DNA of 24,807 nucleotides from Paraphysomonas bandaiensis. Lineage: Eukaryota; Chrysophyceae. Location: positions 1-24,807 of the forward strand of contig CBFFRP010000321.1 of NCBI GenBank assembly GCA_965644295.1, read 5' to 3'. Of this stretch, positions 1 through 7,749 are shown in pieces (the first letter of the stretch is position 1; each line of letters begins with the position of its first letter). A program made the translations under genes and the position numbers. The notes below the pieces were generated by a model. It was not told the origin of the DNA and did no database searches. It worked only from the letters and a program-made list of their open reading frames with translations.

Positions 1-480
1 TGTGAACATAAGAAACTATATTATAATCAAGAAGAGTTTATGAAACTTGATGATGAAGATGTTTCAGACACAACAGATAAACACGAAACAAAATATAAGA
101 TATTGAAAGAGAAGATGAGTATAGACAGTGATGATAATATAAAGATAAACTTCACATTGATTGACAAAGAAGAACCCTATAAATACAACATAGCAAGAAT
201 GAAGCCTTTTTTAATGTCATATTGTCGTTGTTTTGTAGCTGAAATGATAGATAGAGAAGGCATATTAAATGATATAATAAGAATTCATACTGACGGTATA
301 GTATTAAACAGAAAACACGAATTTAAAGACGAATACAAACCATTGAAAGAATCAAAGACAACAGGCAATATATTATGGAAAAATACAAATACTTATTTCC
401 ATAAGTGTAAAAAGTGTAAGCGCTTGTATTCACACAGAACAAATAAATTGATGGGTAAAGATGAAATGCATGAATGTTAA
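1..480 (+). CDS. Family B DNA polymerase, C-terminal fragment (Polinton/PLV type)
   Basis: The reading frame is open from the first base, so the gene begins outside the window and the ATG at 40 is probably internal. About 160 C-terminal residues are visible. The motif IHTDGIVL fits the palm motif C of family B polymerases (YxDTDS-like), which binds catalytic metal. The preceding stretch, IARMKPFLMSYCR, fits the conserved helix before it. A Cys-rich tail (CKKCKR...HEC) looks like a small metal-binding knuckle. The gene is convergent with the integrase and the two overlap by 4 bp at their stop codons, which is the compact packing of viral or Polinton genomes. Family B polymerase is inferred from motif C and from the neighbouring integrase. 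Protein priming cannot be checked because the N-terminus is missing. Confidence 0.6.
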   Translation, partial: CEHKKLYYNQEEFMKLDDEDVSDTTDKHETKYKILKEKMSIDSDDNIKINFTLIDKEEPYKYNIARMKPFLMSYCRCFVAEMIDREGILNDIIRIHTDGIVLNRKHEFKDEYKPLKESKTTGNILWKNTNTYFHKCKKCKRLYSHRTNKLMGKDEMHEC

Positions 481-1493
481 TTATTTTGGTTGTAATCATT
501 AATCATATCTTGAAATCCATCTTCAATTAAGTTTTTCTCAGGTTCCCATGTGCTCTCATTTTTTCTGTAGTTCTTCCACCATATCAAATATTCAACTTTT
601 TTCTTTTTTGTTCTCTTTCCAATAATTTTATATACTTCATATTTTGTTTCGTCTTCATCTTTAGCTTTCATGAGTTCATATTCAGAGTAAGATGCATTAG
701 GTAATCCTTCTAATATATATCTGTAATAAGGTTTATCAGTGAAAGAAACAACTCTTATAATCTTCTTTGGTATTTGTGAATATCTATAATCACCAACACG
801 AAAATTTTTCGTATTTTGTTTATGTCCTAAAGCATTTTCAGGAATGTCAAGCTTCTCATAAACAACATCACCCACATTATATTTTGCTTTAATAGAATAG
901 TTAATGAATCCAGGTTCATTAACTGTTAAATTTTCTCTGAATTCATTTAAATCTTTTCTAACTATTGGTATTATATCAGTCCATTCGCGAAATACTTTCT
1001 TTGTTTCTTTCTCTTTTTTATTCATATAACCATTAAAAAGTCTTGCTAATTGCTTATTTAGGGCTTCAACATTAGCCATTTGTTTATGTCTATTGGGTAA
1101 AGCGACTTTATGTAAAATTGAATTATCATGTAAGTATTTGAAAAAGACACCTTTAAATTCATTTCCGTCATCAGTTCTTATAGAAGCATAAGGTTTATCA
1201 ATATATGGTCGTTTAAAGCATTCTTTCATAGCATTTAAGACAGTTTGAGAATCTTTATTCTTAATTGGTTCAATGTCAAATCGTCTACTGAATAAATCAC
1301 ATATAACGAAACAGTATCTATATCCTTTTGAAGTTGTAGGAAGTTCCAATAAATCAGCCATCATATTATAATTAGCTTTTTGAACTGTATTCTTTCTAAT
1401 GCTATTAAATTTCTTTTGTTTCTTTCCTTCTTTTGTAAATGTTTCATCAATATCAAGTTTCTTTATTATGTCGTTGAATGATTTCTTATTCAT
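477..1493 (-). CDS. Retroviral-type DDE integrase with C-terminal chromodomain
   Basis: This 338-residue protein is complete. The rve-type catalytic core shows its three acidic residues in order: the Asp of MMADLLEL, the second Asp in SIRTDDGNEF, and the Glu of NVEALNKQL. An SH3-like basic region follows. The last 55 residues form a chromodomain, with the aromatic pattern VEYLIWWKNY and then STWEP. The family catalyses strand transfer of linear DNA ends into host DNA, and a chromodomain can steer insertion to histone marks. This pairing is typical of Polinton/Maverick integrases and of chromoviral Ty3 elements. The adjacent PolB fragment and the absence of RT or RNase H here favour Polinton/PLV. 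The frame is intact, so it may be functional or recently inserted. Confidence 0.88.
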   Translation of the reverse strand: MNKKSFNDIIKKLDIDETFTKEGKKQKKFNSIRKNTVQKANYNMMADLLELPTTSKGYRYCFVICDLFSRRFDIEPIKNKDSQTVLNAMKECFKRPYIDKPYASIRTDDGNEFKGVFFKYLHDNSILHKVALPNRHKQMANVEALNKQLARLFNGYMNKKEKETKKVFREWTDIIPIVRKDLNEFRENLTVNEPGFINYSIKAKYNVGDVVYEKLDIPENALGHKQNTKNFRVGDYRYSQIPKKIIRVVSFTDKPYYRYILEGLPNASYSEYELMKAKDEDETKYEVYKIIGKRTKKKKVEYLIWWKNYRKNESTWEPEKNLIEDGFQDMINDYNQNN

Positions 1494-1592
1494 ATATATT
1501 ATGTGTATATATAAAATATAAAATATCTATTTGCTTAATTTTATATAAAGTCATTTAAAAAAATAAAAATATATAGTATTATTATAACATAC
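1494..1592. promoter_or_regulatory. A+T-rich divergent intergenic region
   Basis: This 99-bp stretch is almost entirely A and T and lies between the divergent starts of the integrase (minus) and the zinc-finger protein (plus). Several TATATA-like strings are present. It is the only space available for both promoters. No specific viral promoter motif could be assigned. Confidence 0.35.
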
Positions 1593-1817
1593 ATGAATAA
1601 GTCAGAAAAGAATATTGCTTATCAAAAGGAATACTACAAGAAGAATAAAGACAAACTAATAGCTTACAACTGTGAAAAGGTCAAATGTGAGTTATGCGAA
1701 AGACAAGTTTGTAAAAACAGGATTAAATTGCACTATAAGACAGCATTATGTAAAAGAACACAAGAAGAGAAAAAGATGTTAGAAGAAAGAAAAGAAAACA
1801 CATTAAAGTCATTATAA
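1593..1817 (+). CDS. Small lysine-rich zinc-finger protein
   Basis: This 74-residue basic protein has an N-terminal run, NIAYQKEYYKKNKDK, followed by one potential zinc-binding set: CELC, a further Cys, then His and Cys in RIKLHYKTALC. A charged helix closes the protein. Short proteins of this style (a Y/K-rich lead plus a Cys2-His-Cys finger) are often seen in large DNA viruses and PLVs. Nucleic-acid binding is a reasonable inference, but no specific family was recognised. It is transcribed divergently from the integrase. Codon use is A+T-rich, like its neighbours. Confidence 0.6.
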   Translation: MNKSEKNIAYQKEYYKKNKDKLIAYNCEKVKCELCERQVCKNRIKLHYKTALCKRTQEEKKMLEERKENTLKSL

Positions 1818-1947
1818 TATTATTATGTTAATTACCTGTAAACAACTCAGAATAGACATTGCTTCTTTCACAGGTTGGATATTAGGTAAATTACTTGGTT
1901 GCTCTGTTATGTGCATTTTATCTTACTTATCCTAATTATTTTTATTT

Positions 1948-2298
1948 TTAGGATTTATTTTTAGGAGGTCTACCTCTTCCTCTTTTTGGTGGTGGTGGAG
2001 GTGGTGGTAAAAGTGGAGTTTTCGGGGATTTTGATTTTTCACTCTGTGGAGATTGTGTAATGTTTGAATCATCAAATTCCTCTATTGCTTTATGACTTTT
2101 TGGTTCTCTTTTTGTTTCTGTATTTTCTACCACTTTCTTTTTTGTTTGAAATGCTGGTAATTCTTGATATTCCTCCTCGGTTATTGGAGCAGTACGTCTT
2201 GTTCGTTGTACCTTTGGTACTGTTCTTAATCCCTTCGGTGCTTGATAATCTTCATCAGGTAATGATTCACTGCTATCTGTTGATAATGTATCAATCAA
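1948..2298 (-). CDS. Disordered basic protein with C-terminal AT-hook
   Basis: The protein has 116 residues and is rich in Pro, Lys, Ser and Glu, so it is mostly disordered. The C-terminus has a run of seven prolines and then KRGRGRPPK, a canonical AT-hook core (RGRP) that binds the minor groove of A+T-rich DNA. It is the last of three consecutive minus-strand genes with very small gaps, so shared expression is likely. A DNA-packaging or chromatin-tethering role is inference. The overlapping plus-strand frame is hydrophobic only because it is the complement of this Lys/Pro-rich frame. No homologue was recognised. Confidence 0.6.
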   Translation of the reverse strand: MIDTLSTDSSESLPDEDYQAPKGLRTVPKVQRTRRTAPITEEEYQELPAFQTKKKVVENTETKREPKSHKAIEEFDDSNITQSPQSEKSKSPKTPLLPPPPPPPKRGRGRPPKNKS

Positions 2299-2308
2299 CT
2301 CGCTGTGG

Positions 2309-3022
2309 CTATTCTTTGCTTTGAGGAGTTTGTGGAGCTGCCGCTGTTAACGTAGAGTGTACATTTGATTGTTCTTCATTCATCTGCATGAACCGCTCAC
2401 TTTCAGGTGTAAATGGTAATTCTCCTCCACCCATCTGCATAAAACGTTCGCTTTCTGGTGTGTATGGTGTTTTTAGACCTTCTTCTTGTGGTTTAATTGG
2501 TGATGGCTCTGTGAACGTAACATGTGGTTCAGAGATATCAAATGCTTTTCGTCGTTTTGGTTTTGGTTTTGTTTCAGTCTGAACTAATCCTGTTACTAGA
2601 TTTCCAGCTGTACTCATTCGTGATTTCACTTTATTTTGATCAATCGCATTTGCGACGTGGTAAGCAATAGCTTCGTTTCTCTCGTTCCAATCTCTCTTTG
2701 TTGGATTTGGTGTTTCCGATTGTGTGGAAGGCTTTGAGTTTTGCAAAAGTTCTAACTTTGCTTGAAGCAGTCCATCATTTAACTTTTGTGTTTCTGCTTT
2801 GTTTCCTAATCCAAACAAGGGGTTTGTCGAAACATTACCCTGAAGTGGTTTGTTTGATTTCTCTTGAGGAATAAATAATCCTCTATCATCCTTTTTCTTT
2901 CTCCTGGCAGCTTTCTTTTTCCGTCGTGCTCGTAGTTTATTTTGTATACGCTTTTTATCAATTCCGTATAATTTCACCAAATCATCGAGGTCTAAATATA
3001 TTTTATTTTTTGTTTTTCCCAT
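2309..3022 (-). CDS. Basic disordered protein, unrecognised; viral-segment gene
   Basis: The protein has 237 residues. The N-terminus has a short structured piece (IYLDLDDLVKLYGIDKKRIQNKL) followed by an Arg/Lys block (RARRKKKAARRKKKDD) that would bind nucleic acid or act as a nuclear-localisation signal. The C-terminus carries two direct copies of TPESERFMQM about 17 residues apart, an internal duplication that may be a short binding motif. It lies 10 bp upstream of the AT-hook gene and 11 bp downstream of the next minus-strand gene. Function is unknown. A virion core or DNA-condensing role is possible. Confidence 0.55.
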   Translation of the reverse strand: MGKTKNKIYLDLDDLVKLYGIDKKRIQNKLRARRKKKAARRKKKDDRGLFIPQEKSNKPLQGNVSTNPLFGLGNKAETQKLNDGLLQAKLELLQNSKPSTQSETPNPTKRDWNERNEAIAYHVANAIDQNKVKSRMSTAGNLVTGLVQTETKPKPKRRKAFDISEPHVTFTEPSPIKPQEEGLKTPYTPESERFMQMGGGELPFTPESERFMQMNEEQSNVHSTLTAAAPQTPQSKE

Positions 3023-3033
3023 TCTTTATTTTA

Positions 3034-3552
3034 CTAACGAAAGAAATTATCGTATGTTTGAAATCGCTCTTTTCGAACTCTTGCTCTGTTATTTGATTGT
3101 CGCTTAGGTCCTCGTTTATAGTGTTGGTATTCTTCGTCATCGTAATCATCTGCGTCATCTGATTCCTCATCAGTTTCACTGGATTCACTTTCCGATTCTT
3201 CCACAACAATCCGTGTTTTTGGTCTTCGTTTCTTTTTCCTGACAACTATATATTGTTCATCGGGGGTTTCTTCCTCGTCCGATGGAATTAACTTTGTAGT
3301 CACCATAGGTGTTTTAACCTTTTTCTTTTTTAGTTGTTGATTTTCTTGTTGAACCAAGAGTTTTGAAGCCTCTATCATCTTTTCTTTTTTCTTTGCCTCA
3401 ATAGATGCTATTCTCTTCTCACGAACTTTTTGAAATGCTTTCATCTGTGCTTCACTTCGGGGTTTTTTAGGTTTAGTGAGAGGAGTTTGAATTTCCGGGG
3501 TATTTTCTTCGATGGGAGCTTCGATTTGTTCGTTATCGTAAGTATCGGACAT
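3034..3552 (-). CDS. Lys-rich coiled-coil protein with acidic tail segment
   Basis: A start at 3552 (MSDTYDNEQ) is preferred over the upstream in-frame ATG at 3570, giving 172 residues. An acidic N-terminus is followed by KKPRSEAQMKAFQKVREKR and a charged helix. This Lys-Pro-Arg-Ser-Glu-x-Gln lead into a KAxEKR-like helix is common in hypothetical proteins of PLVs, virophages and giant viruses. A Ser/Asp/Glu block (EESESESSETDEESDD) precedes a basic C-terminus. Alternating strongly acidic and basic blocks suggest a nucleoprotein-type role. It is first in the minus-strand gene run. Confidence 0.55.
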   Translation of the reverse strand: MSDTYDNEQIEAPIEENTPEIQTPLTKPKKPRSEAQMKAFQKVREKRIASIEAKKKEKMIEASKLLVQQENQQLKKKKVKTPMVTTKLIPSDEEETPDEQYIVVRKKKRRPKTRIVVEESESESSETDEESDDADDYDDEEYQHYKRGPKRQSNNRARVRKERFQTYDNFFR

Positions 3553-3628
3553 GTCTTTTAATAATACCAAGAAAATAATTTGGTTGGAAATTTAATAATC
3601 TAAAATTTTTATGTTGATTATAATAAAC

Positions 3629-4161
3629 ATGCATCGTCAACCACCCGCACCACCAAAAGAATCAAAACCTGAAGTATACAATGAAATGAAAACACCGAGT
3701 ATTATTTCAACCAGCGAAAACCCTTTTAAGTATCAACCTGTACCTGAAGTGAGTCTTTACGGTGCTAAACTTAAAGCTGACCATTTGTCCAAGAAAAACA
3801 TACTGTTTACTAATGAAGCTAACCAATTTGTAAATGCTGTTCAGGATGCCCTTTCCAAATTTGATAAAACTCGAATAGGTATAGCGAGGATATTTTGCTC
3901 TTTTGTATGTCTGCATGTGAAAATGCAATCCTCGGTAAAAAACAGGGTGAATTAAAATTACAAATGGTAAAAGCTTGTGTGAAACCATTCTTCAATAATG
4001 ATGAATTATTAATTGAGATATGGGTCTCGCTTCTTATGCCAAAAATTCTTAATTATAAATTCTGGAATCGCAACTTACGTAAGCTCGCTAGATTTTTTTT
4101 AAACTGTGTTTCGATGAAGCAACAAGCACCATCACCCGACACGCAATCAAAGTTTCTGTAA
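3629..4161 (+). pseudogene. Unrecognised viral-segment gene with one frameshift
   Basis: Reading from ATG 3629 gives a Pro-rich N-terminus (MHRQPPAPPKESK), then about 75 ordinary residues, and then loses sense after roughly 3876-3890. Coding character resumes at once in another frame, open from 3868, and runs to the stop at 4161 (motifs ACENAILGKKQGE, NNDELLIEIWVSLLMP). The simplest reading is one gene broken by a single-base indel near 3870-3890. Alternatives are a sequencing error or programmed frameshifting; no slippery heptamer was seen. The product is not recognised. The gene is divergent from the minus-strand gene at 3552. Confidence 0.5.
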
Positions 4162-4198
4162 AATATCTTCTCCCACTTTTAATAGCAATTGTTTAGCA

Positions 4199-4282
4199 TG
4201 GGATTCTGTGTCACCCACACAAATTATGGTAGGGGATTCTGTGTCACCCACACAAACTATGGTAGGGGATTCTGTGACACTC
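4199..4282. repeat. 33-bp tandem repeat, about 2.4 units
   Basis: Units start at 4201, 4234 and 4267, each opening with GGATTCTGTG. The first two differ at a single position and the third diverges after 12 bases. The core GGGGATTCTGTGTCAC is related to the arms of the palindrome 220 bp downstream. Confidence 0.9.
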
Positions 4283-4481
4283 GTACGTCACGCGGATTCA
4301 CACCCACGGATTATTCAATGTCGGTTAATTTCACAAGTGAGGGACCTTAGAAATCGACTTCGAAAAACGCTTTGCAGTTGTTGACACTTGCCAAAACCTT
4401 TGACTGAACCACCCTTCTTTCGGTATGTGCTCCCACCAATTTTCAGTAAGTGCTATCGCCTATAAATTGATGGAAGGGGTC

Positions 4482-4544
4482 TATATTGATATACGGGGAA
4501 CTATGTGACACTAAAGTGTCACAGAGTCCCCGTATATCAATATA
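4482..4544. repeat. 63-bp near-perfect palindrome
   Basis: The arms are about 31 bases each and begin and end TATATTGATATAC / GTATATCAATATA. The centre is GTGACACT-AA-AGTGTCAC. The arms differ by one mismatch and one indel. The GGGGA...TGTGACAC part of each arm matches the upstream tandem repeats. It could be a protein-binding site, an element end or a replication hairpin. Confidence 0.88.
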
Positions 4545-4639
4545 TAAAGTATAGTATTATTAATATAATTATATAAGCTATAATAATTATATTTAAAGAT
4601 AGAGTGGAAAGGAAGAAAGATAGAGTGAAAAGGAAAGAG

Positions 4640-4707
4640 TAATAAAACGAAGTTTTATTACGATACGAGAGCCCTTCTGGCTCAGGAAGAATGCCTAAGC
4701 GGCTTAG
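4640..4707. repeat. Three consecutive small hairpins
   Basis: Three perfect stem-loops lie within 68 bp. They are TAATAAAAC-GAA-GTTTTATTA (4640-4660), GAGCC-CTTCT-GGCTC (4669-4683) and CTAAGC-G-GCTTAG (4695-4707). They sit just upstream of the point where copia-like coding begins. Function is unknown. Confidence 0.75.
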
Positions 4708-4742
4708 AGCGACCCCTCGGCCCTTCGTCCTTTCTGTGTGTT

Positions 4743-7408
4743 TTGTATACCGATATATTCAGTGTGAGAAAACAACCGTTCCTGATAACACTGTCCGAGC
4801 CACTGGGGTTGACTCTTGTATCTCCGGTAGCTAGTGAGAAGACTGATGATCTAGGTCTAGCTTTTCAGGAGCAAGTATCTCTACTAAGAAGTCATGGTTT
4901 CGCACCAACTGTAGCCTATCTGGATCCGCAGCCTGGTTTCCAACCCCTCAGAGGACAGATTACAGGGGTGGAAGTGGATGTGTGTGGAGCAGGGGATCAC
5001 ATGGACAAGGTAGATCTCAAGATCCGGAGACTGAAAGAGACTATTAGATCTGTGCAGGCAGGATTACCCTGGTCACTGCCTGATAACATGGTCAGAGATC
5101 TGGTGAAGTACTCAAACAGTCGCCTAAATATCAGAAGGCCGTCTACAGGCACATCCATAGTAGCGCCACGAGTAGCGTTCACTGGGAGAAAGCCTAACTA
5201 CCGAAAGGAACTAGAGCTAGCATTTGGTGACTACGTGGAGTGCTACAACCCAAAGGTGCGAAGCAACGATGCCGAGCAAAGTCGCACTGAGCCGTGTATT
5301 GCATTGTACCCTACTGGAAATGCCAACGGTAGCTGGCTTTTCATGAATGCGAAGACAAACAAGCGAGTGAGAAGGACACACTGGGTGAAAATGAAGACAA
5401 CACAGCTCATAATTGATGCGATGAATCAGATGGCGAAGTTGGGTGATATGACTAGGAAGAGTCAGATTCCGAACCCACTCCTACAGTCGATAGAAGCAGA
5501 AGAGCAGCAGAAAGGCGAAGACATGAAGGAGAGTACGCCAGAGGACGTTAAACAGACTCCAGTTGCAGAAACAATAGTGGAAGATGTATCTACTACTGTG
5601 GTTGATGTAGAGCATAGCGGAGACCCACTAGGAGATGACGGTGATAATGAAGGTGAAGTGCCAGAACTTGTTGATGAGGAGCTGGATGACGATGTTCCAA
5701 CTATAAAGTCCGGCAGCAGCATTACAAGCAGTGACGAGACAGGCGTTGAGAACGACAGGTCGCCGGATGCGAAGTCGAAACCAGTAGAGTACAGGGCCTT
5801 TCACACGAGTGCGATGAAGGGACTGCGTGAGTATGGTCCACCGGCATATAACGCTATCATATCGGAGCTGAAACAACTTTTGCATGACAAGAAGGCTATG
5901 CGTCCAGTACACCGCAAAGACTTATCGGCAACACAGTTGAAGAGAGCTATTCGATCTCTGATGTTTCTCAAGACTAAGTATGATGGATTAGGGCGCTTCG
6001 AAAAGATAAAAGCAAGACTGGTAGCTAATGGCGCACAACAAGATAGGAAGGTGTACGTAGACACATCGTCACCAACAGCAGCGATGCAATCGATTATGAT
6101 GTGTCTGGCGATAGCTGCTAAAGAGGGACGTCACATAGGTACCATGGATATAGGAGGCGCTTACCTGAGATGTCTGGCGAAGAAGTCATAATGGAATTAG
6201 AGCCAATGTTAACGACGATATTGAAGAAAGTGGCTCCTGAAGTATCACCGTATGTTGATGAGACTGGTAAACTACTAGTGCGGCTGGACAAGGCGCTATA
6301 CGGGTGCATCCAGAGTGCGAAACTCTGGTACGACACGCTTACAGGATATTTGAGAAGTTTGGGATTCGAGCACAACGCGGTCGACCCATGTGTAATGAAC
6401 AAAGTAGCTGGCGGGCGAAAGTGTACAGTGGTGATATTAGTGGATGACATACTGGTCATGTCAAGCCATAAGGGCGACTACCTAGAGTTGCTTAAGAAAC
6501 TGAAAGAGAAGTTTGGGGATGTAAAGCACGACGATGGGAAAGATCTGTCATATCTCGGAATGCACGTTAGAGCAGAGGGAGAAAAGGTGACAGTGTCCAT
6601 GAGATCGTACATCGAGAATTTTCTACGAGAACACGGAGTGACAGGAACTGCTACATCACCTGCTACAGCTACTCTATTTAAGAACACCATGGACAAACCC
6701 ACTAGTAAGAGTGATAGAAGGAAGTTTCACAAGATGGTGGCTCAGTTGCTGTACCTGGCCAAAAGGGTTAGACCAGACATACTACTTGCAGTCGCTTACC
6801 TTAGCACGAGAGTCAAGAATCCGACGCATGCTGACATGGAGAAACTTAGCAGGGTGACCCGCTATCTGAACGCAACTAAGGGGCAGGACTTATTGCTGTG
6901 CATTGGAAAGAATCTTACCGTTACTGGATACGTCGATGCAGCGTTTGGGACTCATGACGATGGAAAGGGTCATTCGGGCCTGGTCGTAAAGGTGGGGAAT
7001 GCAACAGTACTCTGCAAGTCGTCGAAACAGCGCATTGTGACACGTGACTCGACGGAATCAGAGTTGGTAGGTCTATCAGATATGTTAATGATGATTGTGC
7101 AATGTGCAGAATTCATAAAGGAACAAGGATACAGTATTGACGCACCTCGAGTGTTGCAAGACAATACCTCGACTCTATCTCTTGTAACGAAAGGCGGAGG
7201 CAAATATCGTACAAAATACCTGCGTGTGAGGCGTGAATTCATCAAGGAAAGGGCAGATGAAGGAAGCATTCAATTGGAGTACTTACCCACAAAGATGATG
7301 CTGGCTGATGCATTGACGAAGCCCCTCCAAGGTACTCTGTACAAGTTTATGACATGTGGTATCGTGGGAAACAATACACATGCCACAGGGGTGCGTAGAG
7401 CTAAATGA
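4743..7408 (+). pseudogene. Ty1/copia pol remnant: integrase, RT, RNase H
   Basis: This is the 3' two-thirds of a copia polyprotein. Sense begins at TDIFSVRKQPFL, at the first integrase Asp, so gag, protease and the integrase zinc finger are missing. The second Asp is in AYLDPQPGF. The usual Glu position reads HMDKVDLKIRR, with Asp instead. The RT has ARLVANGAQQD, DIGGAYL, LDKALYGCIQSAKLWYD and the catalytic VDDILVMS. RNase H has YVDAAFG, STESELVGL and QDNTSTL. Two frames are needed: the first ends at 6191 and the second is open from before 6170. This indicates one single-base indel near 6165-6175, inside the RT fingers. The TTG at 4743 is not a true start. No matching LTR pair was found, so the copy is dead without help. 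Confidence 0.92.
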
Positions 7409-7749
7409 TGATTCGGTATAGAAGTCTTCGAGTGATGGAAATGAAAGTCAACGTGCACATTCGTTTTTGTCACAGTGATTATGTTTTCAGTTATTGTACA
7501 TGTGTGACTCTGTAGGATACGAGTGAGAGTGTACAGTAGAACATGATCAGCTGTAGTATTATTGTGTTGTGGGGAGACACCATAATTTCCTATCACTAAC
7601 GATTTCTGTAGTATTTGCAAAGAGACTTGTCTTTTGCCTACCTGTAGTGTAGTTTGAACGGAGGACAACGGGCGAACTGGATCCGTGAGTGTTTGATTGA
7701 TCTGTAGTATCAGTGCTGTATTTTCGATCCAAGTACGTATTTCTCTACG
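7409..7749. other. Copia 3' flank, possible 3' LTR; no gene
   Basis: This is noncoding DNA between the copia stop and the left edge of repeat A. It carries four similar CTGTAGTAT/CTGTAGTGT words (near 7551, 7606, 7641 and 7702). It ends ...CTACGCA exactly where repeat A starts, so it may be the 3' LTR. No second copy exists upstream to confirm this. Confidence 0.35.

Noticed and set aside
2064-2324. Hydrophobic plus-strand ORF resembling a membrane protein
   Set aside because: It is antisense to the Lys/Pro-rich AT-hook gene, and its hydrophobicity follows from complementing A-rich codons.
5462-5722. Serine-rich minus-strand ORF within copia
   Set aside because: It is the complement of the acidic linker between integrase and RT, with no independent support.
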